Source: Anaerolineae bacterium
Lineage (GTDB): Bacteria > Chloroflexota > Anaerolineae > Aggregatilineales > Phototrophicaceae
Length of the DNA stretch: 13,721 nt
Direction: 5' to 3'
NCBI GenBank assembly: GCA_020848855.1
Contig: JADLHH010000551.1
Coordinates: 1-13,721, forward strand
In this document: positions 5,456 to 12,539 of the stretch, piece after piece
Numbering within the stretch: the stretch's first letter is position 1
Layout: the number at the start of each line of letters is the position of its first letter
Position numbers and translations under genes: made by a program
The notes under the pieces: model-generated
What the model saw: the letters and a program-made list of their open reading frames with translations, nothing else
Database searches by the model: none
Told to the model about the DNA's origin: nothing

Positions 5456-6364
5456 TCATACAAACAGAATCGCGATCCCGACTACCGTGACGACCGTCCC
5501 GGCGATGGCGCGCATCGTGATCCGCTCTTTGAAGATGAAATGGGCGACCGGAATCAGCATGATCGAGGTCGTGTTGGAGAGCGTCGTGGCGATCCCTACC
5601 GGGATCGTCTGCAGCGCGACCAGCAGCAGCGACCCGGCAGCGACCGGACCCGCCAGCCCTGCCCATGTCAGTTGGAGAAACACTATCCGGTCTTGCCCGA
5701 AAATCGTCGCCGTCGAGCGCACGTTTCGCTGCACCGCGATGATCACCCACAGCCCAATAATCGCCGCCGTCAGGCGTATCAGCGCCGCGCTGAACGGCGG
5801 AAACGCATCGACCAGCCCGCGCGTGGTCAGTACAAACGACACCCCCTGGGTTACCATCGCCAGGCAGGCGTGCAGGATGCCGATCCGCGAGTGAACGTGA
5901 ACGCCGCCGCTCACGGTCTTGCCGCGCTCGGCGACCACCCACACGATCCCGAAGATCACTACCGAGATCCCGATCATCGAGCCGAGGTCGAGCGCCTGCC
6001 CCAGAAACGCCCACGCCAGCGCCGCGCCCAGCACCGGACCAAACGACCCGATCAGCATCGTCAGCCGGGGACCGATGCTCTGGTATGCCCGCAGCAGGAA
6101 ATAGGACGACACCCCAAACGCCAGAATCCCGGACAAGCCCAGGTAAAGCCAGCGATCAGCCCCAGCCCCGACCGGGAAGAATTCTCCCAGCGTCAGCCGG
6201 TGCAGTACCGCGATTGCCAGCCACGAAATCGGCAGGCTCAGCGCCATGCACGCCACCGCGCCGACCTTCCGCCCGGCGAACGTATACCCCACCGTCGCAG
6301 CGCTGAACATCGCCGCGCTCAGAAGCGCCGCTATCTCGCCCCACAAGGCATCCATCAAATGCAC
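5456..6364 (-). CDS. EamA/DMT-family membrane transporter
   Basis: This 302-residue inner-membrane protein has the duplicated EamA layout of the drug/metabolite transporter superfamily: two halves of about five helices each. The first half ends with FGPVLGAALAWAFLGQALD (108-126). The second ends with the matching SIMLIPVAHFIFKERITM (267-284) and a final helix to the C-terminus. A cytoplasmic-looking loop with HVHSR (156-160) separates them. Members export metabolites, amino acids or drugs, but the substrate cannot be read from sequence. The 5' end is uncertain: GTG at 6362-6364 gives MHLMDALW, while ATG three codons later (6353-6355) is equally possible; neither has a strong ribosome site. 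It lies 109 nt downstream of the histidine kinase gene on the same strand and could be read through from it. Confidence 0.87.
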   Translation of the reverse strand: MHLMDALWGEIAALLSAAMFSAATVGYTFAGRKVGAVACMALSLPISWLAIAVLHRLTLGEFFPVGAGADRWLYLGLSGILAFGVSSYFLLRAYQSIGPRLTMLIGSFGPVLGAALAWAFLGQALDLGSMIGISVVIFGIVWVVAERGKTVSGGVHVHSRIGILHACLAMVTQGVSFVLTTRGLVDAFPPFSAALIRLTAAIIGLWVIIAVQRNVRSTATIFGQDRIVFLQLTWAGLAGPVAAGSLLLVALQTIPVGIATTLSNTTSIMLIPVAHFIFKERITMRAIAGTVVTVVGIAILFV

Positions 6365-6473
6365 TCATTTTCAGTGGAATGTGTCTAATACGCCTTCATA
6401 GCGTAATCTACTCGCCGCATTTTGCAATCGCCAAGCCTGACCACGCTTCACAGGCGCAGGCAGAATCGCGCGC

Positions 6474-8582
6474 TCAAGCCGGGGGCAGCGTCAGCAGCAC
6501 CCGCGTGAACTGATCCGGCGCGCTCTCGACCGTCAGCGCCCCGCCAACCACCGCCATCATCGTGCTGTGCAGCGCCAGCCCGTGACCGCTCCCGGCAGGC
6601 GACCCGTCGGTGCGCGCCACGCCGACCCCGTTGTCCTCGACGGCAATCGTCAGCCCGTCGCGCCCCGCGATTTTGATGCCCAGGTGCAGCGGGCGCTGCG
6701 GATGCCGCCCGTAGACCGCCGCGTTGCGCACGGCTTCGCGCGCCGCGTAGTACAGCACTTCCGCCGTCAGCAGCGGGATGCGCTCGGCTTCGGCTTGCGC
6801 TTCCGGCTCGATCTCCCACGTCACCCGGTCGAACGCGCCGACCAGCTCGCCTTCCACTGCCTTACGCAGCGCCGGGATCAGCCCAAGCTGCGCCACTTCC
6901 GGCGCGGCGGGGGTCGGCAGCTCGCGCAGCAAATCAGCGATCTGGCGATGAATTTCGCCCAACTGCTCCGCCACGCCCGCCGCTTCCGGCGGCAGCGTCA
7001 GCAGGGTCGCGTGCAGGCGCGGCAGCACGTCGTCGTGCAGCGTTCGCCGCGTGCGCCTGTCCACCACCTGGTTCTGCGCCAGCCGCTCCCGCTGGATCGC
7101 CATCAACCGGCGCGACATCTCGGCGCTCGCCTGCATGTCGATCAGCCGCTCACCGCTCGTCCGGGCGATCTCGATCTCTTCCTGCGTGTACAGGCTGCCG
7201 TTGCGCTTCTCGCCCAGCAGCAGCACGCCGATCAAGCCGCGCTCGCTCCACAGCGGCACTGCCCACGACGCGCCGCCGTAAACCTCGGCGTCAACCGGCA
7301 CACATATTGTCTGCGGCGTCGTGATGCTCGCCAATGGCGAGCCGCGCTCCATCAGATCGAGCATCGGCGGCGGTTTGGTCTGCGCCGGAAAGGTGATCGG
7401 CTGCCCGATGAGCGGCGCGAACGCCCCCACCGGGATCAGCGCGGCGCTTTGCGCGCCCAGCACCTCGTCGCACAGCGCATAGAACGGCATCGACACGTCG
7501 AAAGCCCTCGGCAGCGCCCCGCCGGTCATGTGTTCATACAGCCGCTGGCTGCTCACGAACGGGCGCAGATGCTCGATGTACCGCGCCCGCTCGATATACG
7601 ACTCGCGGCTGAACAGCGCGTAGAACAGCGTCACGATCAGCGCCATGACCAGCACGCCGTAAATCGGGTGCAGGTTGAGGATCACGGTTGCGCTCATCAC
7701 CCCGCCGAAACCGAACGCCAGCAGCACGGCGTCGCGCCAGTGGCGCATGAAGCGCTGCTGCGGCAGCGTCTTGCCGGTGAACACCTCGTAGCGCGCGACC
7801 GCCTGCCCCAGACACAGCACCGCCGCCGTGATCAGCCCGGCAATCGCCAGATCGGAATTGGCGATGCGGATGATCTCGTCCACCCGCCCGTACTCGCTGC
7901 TCCCGGCATACAGGACGACGCGCAGCATCACCCACGCCACCATGCCGCCCACCAGCAGCATGATCGCCGAAGTCGCCAGCAGCCAGGGCTGTGCCCGCCG
8001 CCGGGCGATGTCGCCCATCATCCGGCGCGTCGGTCCCGGTCGCCGCAGCGCGTCCATCGACCAGCCAATGCTCCACACCACGCAGATCGGGAACAGCAGC
8101 ACCAGCAGCGGAATCCCCAGAATCGACGGCGTGGCGACGATCTCCAGCCGCAGCGCCTGCGCGTAAGTCGGGAACGGGTTGGCGAACAGCAGCAGCCCCC
8201 ACAGCGCCGCCGTCAGCAGGATGTCGATCCCGTACCAGATGCGATGCCGCCGCCGCAGCGCCGAATCGCGCCCCTCCCAGAATCCGGCGTACCACAGGAT
8301 CACCGTGTACCAGGCGAACGGCAGCGTCACTACCGCCCCCAGACCGAGATACCACCACAGGCTCATCACGCCGTCCAGCGACGCCGGGTTCAGCGCCAGA
8401 ATCACCGTGTGGCTGACGAAGAACACGCCGCCGGTCAGCAGCCCCGCGCCGATCACCCACACGCCCCACGACCGCCGTTCGGCGTTGAGCAGCACCATGA
8501 AGCCCAGCCAGAACAGCAGAATCGTGTTGGTCAGCGAGACGGTGATCACCGCCCAGTAAGCGATGTTGTAGACCAGCGTCAC
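6474..8582 (-). CDS. Multi-spanning membrane sensor histidine kinase with GAF-like domain
   Basis: I place the start at GTG 8582-8580, which overlaps the regulator's TGA stop (GTGA) and has GGAG 8 nt upstream. This gives 702 residues. Longer frames begin with Gly/Arg-rich junk that is the shadow of the regulator gene. Residues 8-325 hold about eight hydrophobic helices. Residues about 355-480 look like a GAF domain (WAVPLWSERGLIGVLLLGEK, then YTQEEIEIARTSGERL). The dimerisation/phosphoacceptor segment is HisKA_3-like, RRTLHDDVLPRLHA, with H516 the likely phosphorylated residue. The ATPase domain shows the N-box REAVRNAA (615-622), G1 box EDNGVG (649-654) and G2 box GSGHGLAL (664-671). It should autophosphorylate and signal to the regulator encoded just upstream. 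The signal sensed is unknown. Confidence 0.9.
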   Translation of the reverse strand: MTLVYNIAYWAVITVSLTNTILLFWLGFMVLLNAERRSWGVWVIGAGLLTGGVFFVSHTVILALNPASLDGVMSLWWYLGLGAVVTLPFAWYTVILWYAGFWEGRDSALRRRHRIWYGIDILLTAALWGLLLFANPFPTYAQALRLEIVATPSILGIPLLVLLFPICVVWSIGWSMDALRRPGPTRRMMGDIARRRAQPWLLATSAIMLLVGGMVAWVMLRVVLYAGSSEYGRVDEIIRIANSDLAIAGLITAAVLCLGQAVARYEVFTGKTLPQQRFMRHWRDAVLLAFGFGGVMSATVILNLHPIYGVLVMALIVTLFYALFSRESYIERARYIEHLRPFVSSQRLYEHMTGGALPRAFDVSMPFYALCDEVLGAQSAALIPVGAFAPLIGQPITFPAQTKPPPMLDLMERGSPLASITTPQTICVPVDAEVYGGASWAVPLWSERGLIGVLLLGEKRNGSLYTQEEIEIARTSGERLIDMQASAEMSRRLMAIQRERLAQNQVVDRRTRRTLHDDVLPRLHATLLTLPPEAAGVAEQLGEIHRQIADLLRELPTPAAPEVAQLGLIPALRKAVEGELVGAFDRVTWEIEPEAQAEAERIPLLTAEVLYYAAREAVRNAAVYGRHPQRPLHLGIKIAGRDGLTIAVEDNGVGVARTDGSPAGSGHGLALHSTMMAVVGGALTVESAPDQFTRVLLTLPPA

Positions 8583-9322
8583 CCCGTCCACTCCACCCAC
8601 GCGCCGCGCTCGTCCATCACCTGCGGCGTGCCGTCCTCCGTCCATGCCATCAGCCGCCCCGCACGGATGATCAGCGCCGCCCGCGTGCGCGCCACCTTCT
8701 CGTCGACCGTCGTCTCGTTCAAGCCCCACACCGCGTAAATCTGTCCGTTGGTGCGGCTGACCGTGCGCTTGTCCTGAAAGCCCAGCCGCGCCGCGATTTG
8801 CTCGTTGGTCATGCCCTGCCCCAGCATTTTGGCGACCACCTGCTCGTTCGGCTCCAGCAGCGCCATCGGCGAGTTCTCATCCTTCTGGCGGACTTCCTGC
8901 ACCCGCGCCGCGATTTCCGGGTCGATGAAGCCGCGCCCGGCGACCGCGTCGCGCAGCAGCGGCACGATCATCGCTGGCAGCAGGTAATTCGACTTGCGCA
9001 CGTAGGCGTAGTGCGTCAGGATGCCCGACCGTCGGAAGTCCCGGTAATAAGCGTCGTCGTCCTGAATCGAGTAGAACACCACCGGCAGGCGCGGCAGTTC
9101 GCGCCGGATCGCCACCGCTGCCTCGATGCCGTTCATCTGCCCGGCAAGATGCACGTCCATCAGGATCACGTCGGGCGTCTGTTCCAGACACAGCGCCAGC
9201 GCATCCTCGCCGCGCGCCGTCATGCCCGTTACGCTGACCTCGCCCGTGTTCTCCAGCCCGACCCGCAGCGCGTCGCGCAGCCGGTCTCCATCCTCGACAA
9301 TCAGCAGCTTGACTGTGGACAC
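8579..9322 (-). CDS. NarL/LuxR-class response regulator
   Basis: This 247-residue cytoplasmic DNA-binding regulator is the cognate partner of the kinase whose gene overlaps its stop codon. The receiver domain (about 3-125) shows the acidic pair E10-D11, phosphoacceptor D56 in LMDVHL, a serine switch residue (S85, FYSIQ) and K110 in VRKSN. The output domain (about 155-222) is a diverged GerE/LuxR helix-turn-helix: EPNEQVVAKMLGQGMTNEQI, then AARLGFQDKRTVSR. After it, NETTVDEKVARTR is not a typical LuxR ending, and a tail of about 25 residues (AWTEDGTPQVMDERG...) follows. The start is GTG with AGGAG 6 nt upstream. The leader contains several hairpins, one touching the ribosome site. The target is unknown; autoregulation is plausible given an operator-like palindrome upstream. 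Confidence 0.88.
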   Translation of the reverse strand: MSTVKLLIVEDGDRLRDALRVGLENTGEVSVTGMTARGEDALALCLEQTPDVILMDVHLAGQMNGIEAAVAIRRELPRLPVVFYSIQDDDAYYRDFRRSGILTHYAYVRKSNYLLPAMIVPLLRDAVAGRGFIDPEIAARVQEVRQKDENSPMALLEPNEQVVAKMLGQGMTNEQIAARLGFQDKRTVSRTNGQIYAVWGLNETTVDEKVARTRAALIIRAGRLMAWTEDGTPQVMDERGAWVEWTG

Positions 9323-9330
9323 GATTTACT

Positions 9331-9359
9331 CCTGTGCATCGCCACAGGCTCGAAGCCTG
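9331..9359 (-). promoter_or_regulatory. Two mutually exclusive hairpins over the regulator's ribosome site
   Basis: CCTGTG (9331-9336) pairs with CACAGG (9343-9348) and covers three bases of the leftward AGGAG (9333-9329). CAGGCT (9345-9350) pairs with AGCCTG (9354-9359). The two perfect 6-bp stems share 9345-9348, so both cannot form together. In the regulator mRNA the upstream hairpin forms first and would leave the ribosome site free. Whether this is regulatory is inference. Confidence 0.35.
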
Positions 9360-9415
9360 CGGCTGATCGTCCAACGCCGACTTCAGTCGGCTGCACGCCA
9401 GCCCGTTTTAACGGG
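9345..9415. repeat. Cluster of three perfect hairpins upstream of the response regulator
   Basis: In a row: CAGGCT-CGA-AGCCTG (9345-9359), GCCGACT-TC-AGTCGGC (9376-9391) and CCCGTT-TT-AACGGG (9402-9415), followed by TTGAATTCCCAGCCGG. Such strings of short perfect palindromes with tiny loops look like a compound dispersed repeat. They fall in the predicted 5' leader of the regulator mRNA. Confidence 0.55.
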
Positions 9416-9469
9416 TTTGAATTCCCAGCCGGATGCTTAGAGCGTTCGGCGGCGGTTTCGGTCACCCTC

Positions 9470-9497
9470 ACTCTACCCCCGATTCGCCGTCTGCCAA
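9470..9497 (-). promoter_or_regulatory. Candidate promoter of the two-component operon
   Basis: Leftward TTGGCA (9497-9492; 5 of 6), 16 nt, TAGAGT (9475-9470; 4 of 6). The predicted start near 9463 gives a leader of about 140 nt that contains the hairpin cluster. Confidence 0.4.
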
Positions 9498-9500
9498 GGC

Positions 9501-9519
9501 ACACCTGTCCGACAGATGT
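9501..9519. promoter_or_regulatory. Operator-like imperfect palindrome
   Basis: ACACCTGTC-C-GACAGATGT (9501-9519) is a 19-bp palindrome with 8 of 9 positions matching across a 1-bp centre. It ends 4 bp from the candidate -35 of the regulator/kinase operon (centre about -47). That is a usual place for an activator such as a NarL-class regulator. Confidence 0.35.
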
Positions 9520-9547
9520 ACACTTTTTCCACAACCCCACCCATCTC

Positions 9548-9692
9548 GTAGGGGCGCACGGCTTGGCTTGCGAAGCAAGCACGCGCCCTTCTTTCTCTCT
9601 TGGCGCTAGGCAAACCCTCGGTTTGCACGGCGTCTTGGCGGTTCAATCTTCTTTCCCGGCTGTGCCAGGGCACGGCGCTGCCGTGCCCCTAC
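9548..9692. mobile_element. MITE/BIME-like element: two inverted GTAG-headed palindromes
   Basis: The left end (9548-9588, rightward) is GTAGGGGCGCACGGC..., with outer stem GGGCGC/GCGCCC and inner hairpin GCTTGC-GAA-GCAAGC. The right end (9668-9692, leftward) reads GTAGGGGCACGGC on the minus strand and forms a perfect 9-bp hairpin. The ends are terminal inverted repeats with GTAG outermost, bracketing 145 bp. A further perfect hairpin GCAAACC-CTC-GGTTTGC (9610-9626) lies inside. No transposase and no clear target-site duplication are seen. Paired inverted REPs (BIMEs) or a non-autonomous miniature element both fit. Confidence 0.55.
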
Positions 9693-9763
9693 AAATCCCC
9701 GTGTTCTGGTATCTATTCTCTCATTCTACAGGGGTTCGCGGTCAAGCACTCACGTGCGCGCGC

Positions 9764-9769
9764 TATAAT
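9764..9769 (+). promoter_or_regulatory. Perfect -10 box upstream of comEC
   Basis: TATAAT at 9764-9769 is a perfect -10 hexamer in otherwise GC-rich DNA. No good -35 lies at 16-18 nt, so an activator may be needed. The predicted start is near 9776, which places the leader reading frame and the heptanucleotide repeats in the transcript. Confidence 0.5.
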
Positions 9770-9802
9770 TCCGCCTGATTGCACATATCGAAAGGGGCAG
9801 GC

Positions 9803-9853
9803 TTGGCGTCTCACTCAGCACTCAGCACTCGTCACTCAGCACTGTACTTCTGA
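9803..9853 (+). CDS. Putative 16-codon leader ORF coupled to comEC
   Basis: A TTG codon 5 nt after GAAAGGGG (9790-9797) opens a frame reading MASHSALSTRHSALYF. It ends at TGA 9851-9853, which overlaps the comEC start codon (TGATG). comEC itself has no Shine-Dalgarno sequence, and no alternative in-frame start was found upstream within the predicted leader, so coupling by termination-reinitiation would explain its translation. Most of the peptide is encoded by 7-bp tandem repeats, so its residues may not matter. TTG start use and expression are unproven. Confidence 0.4.
   Translation: MASHSALSTRHSALYF
9812..9846 (+). repeat. Heptanucleotide tandem repeat (CACTCAG), five units
   Basis: The units are CACTCAG, CACTCAG, CACTCGT, CACTCAG, CACTGTA: three perfect and two diverged copies in register, ending 6 nt before the comEC ATG. 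Heptamer repeats of this sort resemble the STRR sequences described in filamentous cyanobacteria. Because 7 is not a multiple of 3, a change in copy number shifts any reading frame through the repeat. Confidence 0.75.
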
Positions 9854-12159
9854 TGCGCCTCGTCTATCTCGCGCTCGGCTGGGCTGCCGGGATCATCGTC
9901 ATCGCCGCCTACCCCGGCTTGCGACTCCCCGCGCTGTGGCTCGTGGTGGCGGTCATCTCCGCGCTGATCGCCTGGCGCTTCCGTCTCGCCAGTTTGTTGA
10001 TCGCAGCGGCGTTTTCCCTCGGCGCGCTGCGCATGGCGAGCGTACCGGAAACCAGCGATCTCGCCGCTTACAATGGTCTCGGCGGGATGACGGTTGAAGG
10101 CATCGTCGCCGCCGAACCCGACCGCCGCGACGACCGGGTGCAGCTTCGCCTCGCCGCCGAATCCATCACCCGCGCCGGCGCGACCCTCCCCGCCGACGGC
10201 GTGGTGCTGGTCAACGCCCCGCTCACCACCGACGCCCACTACGGCGACCGTATCGCCGCCACCGGGCTGCTGCTCGAACCCGGCGAAAGTGACCGCTTCT
10301 CCTACGCCGACTATCTGGCGCGCAGCGGCGTCCACAGCATCATGCGCGAGAGCGCCGTAACCGTGATCCAGCGCGCGCCCGGCGACGATGGGTTCAGCCG
10401 CCTGCTCGACCTCAAAACCCGCGCCGCCGACGCCATCAACCGGCATTTGCCGGAGCCGCAGGCGGGCTTGCTGACCGGCATCCTGCTCGGCAGCGAGCGC
10501 GGCATCGCCCCGGACGTGAGCGACGCCTTCGCCGCGACCGGCGCGGCGCACGTGATTGCCATCAGCGGCTTCAACATGGCGGTGCTGAGCGGCGTGGTGA
10601 TCGGGGTGCTGCGCCGCCTGAAGCTGCGCCCCATGCCCGCCGCGCTGATCAGCATCGCCGTGCTGGGCATTTACACGGTGTTCGTCGGCGCGAACCCGGC
10701 GGTCGCCCGCGCCGCGCTGATGAGCGGGCTGGTGATCGTCGGGCGAGCGCTGCGCCGCGAAACCTATCTCCCGGCATCGCTGGCGTTCGCCGCGCTGATT
10801 CTCTCGCTGCTCAACCCGCTGGTGCTGTGGGATGTGAGCTTTCAGCTCAGCTTTTTCGCCACGCTTGGCTTGGCGCTGTTTGCCGAGCCGTTCACGCGCG
10901 GGTTTGACGCGGTGACAGCGCACCTGCGCTCGCCTCGCATCCGGCAAATCCTCGGCACGCTGCTGACCGAGCCGCTGATCGTCACGCTGGCGGCGCTGGT
11001 TTTCACGCTGCCGCTGACGATGCTCTATTTCGGGCAGTTTTCGCCCGCCGTGCTGCTGGTCAACCTGCTGATCGTGCCGGTGCAGCCCGCCGTGCTGCTG
11101 CTGGGCGGCGCGGCGACGCTGACGGCTGCCGTCGTCCAGCCGCTCGCCCAAATCCTGTACTGGCTTGACCTGATCCCGCTGTCGTGGACAATCGAGGTGG
11201 TGCGGCTGTTCGCGCGGCTGCCCACCGCCGAGGTGTTCATCTCGCCCAACCTGATCGCCGCTTTCTTCATCGTCGTGATCGGAGCCGCGATGCTGCGTGC
11301 CGTTCAGCCGAAGTGGTCGCTCAACCTGCTGGACTGGCTGCGCCGCCGGGCGGTGGTCGGCGCGGCGCTGCTGTCGGGCGCGGGCATTCTGGTGCTGACC
11401 GGCGCGCTGTTCATCAGCCGCCCGGATGGACTGCTGCACGTCTGGTTTCTGGACGCCGGGGGCAGCAGCGCCGTACTGATCCAGACGCCGCGCGGGGCGC
11501 ACATGCTGATCGACGGCGGGCGCTATCCCTCGCGGCTGCTGACGGCGCTCGGCGACCGCCTGCCCTTCACCGACCAGACGCTTGAAATTCTGTTCCTGAC
11601 GCAGCCGGACGAAGCGCAGTTCGCCGCGCTGCCTGCCGTGCTGGATCGCTACGGCGTCGGTGTGGTGGTGAGCAATGGGCAGCCGAATCTCGGCGCAGCG
11701 TTCGGAGAGCTTCAGGCAAAGCTCGCGCCATATACGCATGTGGATGCCCGCACCGGTTACACCTTCACCAGCGACGACGGCGTGCGCATTGAGGCGCTCA
11801 ACCCGCCGCGAGCGCCGGCGCTGGAAGATTCGCTCGACGACAACGCGCTGGCGCTGCGGCTGCATTACGGGAACGTGATCCTCCTGATGATCTCGGATTT
11901 GAGCGCCGAGGGTCAGCAAACGCTGGTCGCGTCCGGGCAGGATTTACGCGCGGCGGCGCTGCAGGTTCCGGGCGAACTCGACGCCGATTTCGCGGCGGCG
12001 GTGCAGCCGACCGTCGCTGTCACACAGGTGGAATACCCGGACGAGGACGACTTGATGGCGTTAGGTGAGACGACGCTCTACCGCACGGAACGCGACGGGG
12101 CGATCCACCTGAGCAGCGACGGGATCAACCTTTGGGTGGGGTCGGATTCCCGGCGATAA
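9853..12159 (+). CDS. comEC: ComEC/Rec2-family DNA uptake channel with degenerate metallo-beta-lactamase domain
   Basis: ComEC forms the inner-membrane channel for single-stranded DNA entry in natural transformation. The 768-residue protein has two or three N-terminal helices (about 5-60), a DUF4131-like soluble segment (about 75-170) and the Competence domain (about 200-480). The latter carries the family signature LTGILLGSERGIAPDVSDAF and HVIAISGFNM (233-242). A C-terminal metallo-beta-lactamase-like domain follows (about 527-765). There the usual LDVGQGDA reads LDAGGSSA (533-540) and IDGG is kept (553-556). The THPHxDHxGG zinc motif is TQPDEAQFAA (583-592) and HHGS is PGEL (706-709). All expected metal-ligand histidines are thus gone, and nuclease activity is unlikely. 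The ATG lacks a ribosome site and overlaps the stop of a leader frame. The 3' end overlaps the convergent VanZ-like gene. Confidence 0.9.
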   Translation: MRLVYLALGWAAGIIVIAAYPGLRLPALWLVVAVISALIAWRFRLASLLIAAAFSLGALRMASVPETSDLAAYNGLGGMTVEGIVAAEPDRRDDRVQLRLAAESITRAGATLPADGVVLVNAPLTTDAHYGDRIAATGLLLEPGESDRFSYADYLARSGVHSIMRESAVTVIQRAPGDDGFSRLLDLKTRAADAINRHLPEPQAGLLTGILLGSERGIAPDVSDAFAATGAAHVIAISGFNMAVLSGVVIGVLRRLKLRPMPAALISIAVLGIYTVFVGANPAVARAALMSGLVIVGRALRRETYLPASLAFAALILSLLNPLVLWDVSFQLSFFATLGLALFAEPFTRGFDAVTAHLRSPRIRQILGTLLTEPLIVTLAALVFTLPLTMLYFGQFSPAVLLVNLLIVPVQPAVLLLGGAATLTAAVVQPLAQILYWLDLIPLSWTIEVVRLFARLPTAEVFISPNLIAAFFIVVIGAAMLRAVQPKWSLNLLDWLRRRAVVGAALLSGAGILVLTGALFISRPDGLLHVWFLDAGGSSAVLIQTPRGAHMLIDGGRYPSRLLTALGDRLPFTDQTLEILFLTQPDEAQFAALPAVLDRYGVGVVVSNGQPNLGAAFGELQAKLAPYTHVDARTGYTFTSDDGVRIEALNPPRAPALEDSLDDNALALRLHYGNVILLMISDLSAEGQQTLVASGQDLRAAALQVPGELDADFAAAVQPTVAVTQVEYPDEDDLMALGETTLYRTERDGAIHLSSDGINLWVGSDSRR

Positions 12160-12527
12160 ATCAGCCACGCGACAATACCACTGCAAATGCAGTCAACAGC
12201 GAAATCTTCCAGCGACGCGCCGCGATCCGGCACGACCATCTGTAGAAGCTCGGTCGCGCCGCCGTAGACGACGCAGAAAACCAGCGCGGCGGCGAGCGCA
12301 TGGCGCGCCGGATACAGCGCCCACCACAACAGTGCCGCCATCACCGAAAAGGCGATGACGTGCCCCAGAAACAGAATGACTTCGCGGGTGGGGTCGGACT
12401 GACCGGGAATCGCCGGTGGTCCGACGACCGGATGCGCGCTCGACTGCAGCAGCGTCACGGTGACCAGCGCCATCCAGATGACGATGTACAGCCGGCGCGC
12501 GGTGGGGTGTTGCAGCTTTTCGACCAT
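12078..12527 (-). CDS. VanZ-like family membrane protein
   Basis: This 149-residue protein has about four hydrophobic segments (12-28, 49-71, 76-98, 111-124). The VanZ-like signature is visible: GHVIAF (55-60), then TELLQMVVPDRGASLEDFAVD (92-112), matching the family pattern E..Q...P.R..s..D...D/N. VanZ gives low-level teicoplanin resistance in enterococci, but most relatives have no known role, so resistance should not be assumed. ATG at 12527-12525 has no Shine-Dalgarno but has TACAAT six bases before it, suggesting leaderless translation. Its last 27 codons plus stop (82 nt) overlap the end of comEC on the other strand. It lies 51 nt downstream of the ABC exporter gene, separated by a REP-like hairpin. 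Confidence 0.82.
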   Translation of the reverse strand: MVEKLQHPTARRLYIVIWMALVTVTLLQSSAHPVVGPPAIPGQSDPTREVILFLGHVIAFSVMAALLWWALYPARHALAAALVFCVVYGGATELLQMVVPDRGASLEDFAVDCICSGIVAWLIYRRESDPTQRLIPSLLRWIAPSRSVR

Positions 12528-12533
12528 AGCGGG

Positions 12534-12539
12534 ATTGTA
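12534..12539 (-). promoter_or_regulatory. -10 box for a leaderless VanZ-like transcript
   Basis: Leftward TACAAT (12539-12534) is followed by CCCGCT and then the ATG, putting the expected transcript start at or within a base of the start codon. No good -35 is seen. This spacing is the signature of leaderless genes. Confidence 0.4.

Noticed and set aside
8583..8729. N-terminal 49-residue extension of the histidine kinase
   Set aside because: The sequence is Gly/Arg/Ala-rich, is the out-of-frame copy of the regulator's 3' end and precedes the first membrane helix. GTG at 8582 has a ribosome site and the typical stop-start overlap.
9402..9424. tRNA T-arm-like sequence (GGGTTTGAATTCCC)
   Set aside because: There is no acceptor stem, anticodon arm or CCA end around it; it belongs to the cluster of short perfect hairpins.
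12078..12527. Glycopeptide resistance gene vanZ
   Set aside because: Only the VanZ-like fold is supported. No vanHAX-type genes are nearby, and most proteins of this family have no resistance role.
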